Part shown: piece by piece, positions 5,905 through 7,250 of the stretch
How the letters are laid out: every line of letters starts with the position of its first letter
Numbering within the stretch: position 1 is the stretch's first letter
Source: Alphaproteobacteria bacterium
GTDB lineage: Bacteria > Pseudomonadota > Alphaproteobacteria > Rickettsiales > VGDC01
Assembly: GCA_016869895.1 (NCBI GenBank)
Contig: VGDC01000095.1
Coordinates: 1 to 7,250, forward strand
Direction: 5' to 3'
DNA length: 7,250 nt
Position numbers and translations under genes: made by a program
Notes under the pieces: generated by a model
Seen by the model: only the letters and a program-made list of their open reading frames with translations
Told to the model about the DNA's origin: nothing
Database searches by the model: none

Positions 5905-7250
5905 ATGAAGATGGCCAATATCAAAAGCAGACTGTCGCATAAAGCCCTTCCATTCTGCGTGGCAGTCCTGCTCAGCACTTCCGGGTGCAGCTGGTTCGAC
6001 AAGAATAAACATGATTTCATCGACCGTCCTCAGGAGCTGAACCGCGAGGATTACCGCAACATGCCCGCCCCGAAGGGTGGCGCGGAAGCGCAAAAAGACA
6101 ATAAATACGCCCCTTATTTCGATGGTGATGCCACGACCAAGGTGGAGCTGAAGGAAGCGCCCATCCCCGATGTGTCCACCATCCTCGCCACGCCGCGCCC
6201 ACCCGCGATCGGTGAGACGAAGCTCGTCTCCATCTTCGTGACCGAGGATGTGCCGCTCAAGGATGTGTTCATCGAATTGTCCCGCCTCGCGGATGTCGAT
6301 ATCGAAGTCGATGCGGGCATCATCGGCGGCGTGGTCTTCCGCGCCCAGAACCGCCCGTTCAATGAAGTGGTGGATCGCATCACCGCATTGGCGGGTCTTC
6401 GTTATGAGATGAAAGGCGGAGTATTGCGCATCGAGCGCGACACGGCCTATGTGAAAACCTATCCCCTCGATTTCTTGAGCTTCGACCGTTCGTCCACCAG
6501 TGACGTGAACATCACCACCAGTGTTCTCGGCGGAAGTGGCGGCGGCGGTGGTGGCGGCGGTGGCGGTGGTGGTGGCGGATTGAACTCCGGCTCCAGCGCG
6601 GCGATCACCTATGCAGCTTCCGCGGATTTCTGGTCTAGCATGAATGCGGCTATCTCCTCCATCTTGGCGCGCGTGCCGATGCTGGGTAGAAGCGAAGTAT
6701 CGCTGGGTGACCCCGGCATGCCTGCGCAGACCGGCACGACCACGGAAAGCCTGGGCAACGGCTTCTTCAATATCAACCGTCAGGGCGGCACGCTTACAGT
6801 GGCGGGCACGAGCCGCCAGCATGCGGAGATCGAGCAATACCTGAAGGAACTGCGTGAGACCACCGCTGCGCAGGTGCTCATCGAAGCGAAGATCGTCGAA
6901 GTGAACCTTGATGACCAATACGCTTCCGGCATCAACTGGAATCAGGTGCTCCGTGGTGAAGTATTCGCCATCGACGCGGATTACGCCTTCCCTGGTGTCG
7001 AAGGCGGTACTGTCGGCGACGTGACTCAGATTCTTATCGGCGGTGTGACCGGCAATGACAACCTCGATGCCATCGTGAACCTCACCCAGCAGTTCGGCAC
7101 GACGCGCACCTTGTCCAGCCCGCGTATCCACGCGATGAACAACCAGCAGGCGGTCGTGACCTTCGCGCAGAACCTCGTCTATTTCGATATCTCCGTCGAA
7201 CGTGAGACGGATACTTCCGGCGGCGGTCCAACCCAAGAACTCTTCACGGT
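5905..7250 (+). CDS. Secretin-family outer-membrane lipoprotein, MshL/PilQ-like type IV pilus secretin, partial
   Basis: The first 448 codons are present and the frame is open to the right edge. Secretins form the outer-membrane ring through which pili or type II substrates pass. The N-terminus has basic residues, a hydrophobic stretch (14-24) and a lipobox-like STSGC with C28 as the probable lipidated residue. Residues 106-179 look like a secretin/TonB short N-terminal (STN) domain (VSIFVTEDVPLKDVFIELSR ... LRIERD). A linker follows with 14 consecutive glycines (212-225), then ADFWSSM (240-246). The secretin part begins with QVLIEAKIVEVNL (323-335) and includes the signature TLSSPRIHAMNNQQA (402-416). 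A single short N-domain, a Gly/Ser linker and the DFW block resemble MshL; the PilN/BfpB lipoprotein secretins are an alternative. ATG 5905 has a purine-rich AAAAAGAGA before it. ATG 5818 is in frame but would bury the signal peptide. Confidence 0.9.
   Translation, partial: MKMANIKSRLSHKALPFCVAVLLSTSGCSWFDKNKHDFIDRPQELNREDYRNMPAPKGGAEAQKDNKYAPYFDGDATTKVELKEAPIPDVSTILATPRPPAIGETKLVSIFVTEDVPLKDVFIELSRLADVDIEVDAGIIGGVVFRAQNRPFNEVVDRITALAGLRYEMKGGVLRIERDTAYVKTYPLDFLSFDRSSTSDVNITTSVLGGSGGGGGGGGGGGGGGLNSGSSAAITYAASADFWSSMNAAISSILARVPMLGRSEVSLGDPGMPAQTGTTTESLGNGFFNINRQGGTLTVAGTSRQHAEIEQYLKELRETTAAQVLIEAKIVEVNLDDQYASGINWNQVLRGEVFAIDADYAFPGVEGGTVGDVTQILIGGVTGNDNLDAIVNLTQQFGTTRTLSSPRIHAMNNQQAVVTFAQNLVYFDISVERETDTSGGGPTQELFT

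Noticed and set aside
5779..7236. Long minus-strand open frame of 485 codons at the right end
   Set aside because: It is antisense to the secretin gene, which has clear motifs. The reverse frame has low-complexity Ala/Thr runs opposite the glycine tract.

Overview
The window is a GC-rich bacterial chromosome segment, most likely from an alphaproteobacterium. The minus strand carries the order rpiB - (SET gene) - glyA - nrdR - ribD - ribE - ribB, which apart from the SET gene is the order I know from many alphaproteobacteria, where ribH and nusB usually follow. Protein details such as the RibE and RibD sequences fit this group. I cannot name a genus. There is no sign of phage, insertion sequence, CRISPR, tRNA or rRNA in the window.

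Minus strand, about 4813 down to 1: a tightly packed cluster of seven genes read from right to left. It begins with ribose-5-phosphate isomerase B (rpiB). Next comes a small stand-alone SET-domain protein, the only unexpected member, followed by serine hydroxymethyltransferase (glyA) and the NrdR repressor of ribonucleotide reductase genes. Three riboflavin genes follow: ribD, ribE (riboflavin synthase) and ribB or the N-terminal part of ribBA, which is cut by the left edge. The spacings are 20, 23, 18, 5 (or a 4-nt overlap), 1 and 58 nt, so co-transcription from a promoter upstream of rpiB is plausible. The theme is nucleotide, one-carbon and flavin precursor supply: ribose-5-phosphate, ribulose-5-phosphate and GTP feed purine and riboflavin synthesis, GlyA supplies C1 units, and NrdR senses (d)ATP.

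A divergent intergenic region of about 174 nt (4814-4987) separates this cluster from the plus-strand genes. It holds a convincing extended -10 for rpiB, a weak -10 candidate and a strong Shine-Dalgarno for the rightward gene, an imperfect hairpin, and an AT-rich motif resembling the core of an NrdR box.

Plus strand, 4988 to the right edge: a complete prepilin peptidase (type IV leader peptidase, GxGD aspartic protease with a Cys4 zinc site), then after 137 nt the first 448 codons of an outer-membrane secretin with a lipoprotein signal peptide. The secretin most resembles MshL-type (MSHA / type IV pilus) secretins and has a 14-glycine linker. It is open to the right edge. Together these point to a type IV pilus or type II secretion-like locus continuing to the right.

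Most of the window is recognisable housekeeping or pilus-assembly material. I do not see a clearly novel system. The points most worth checking are the SET-domain gene inside the rpiB-glyA cluster, the possible NrdR site in front of rpiB, and the glycine-rich MshL-like secretin next to the peptidase.
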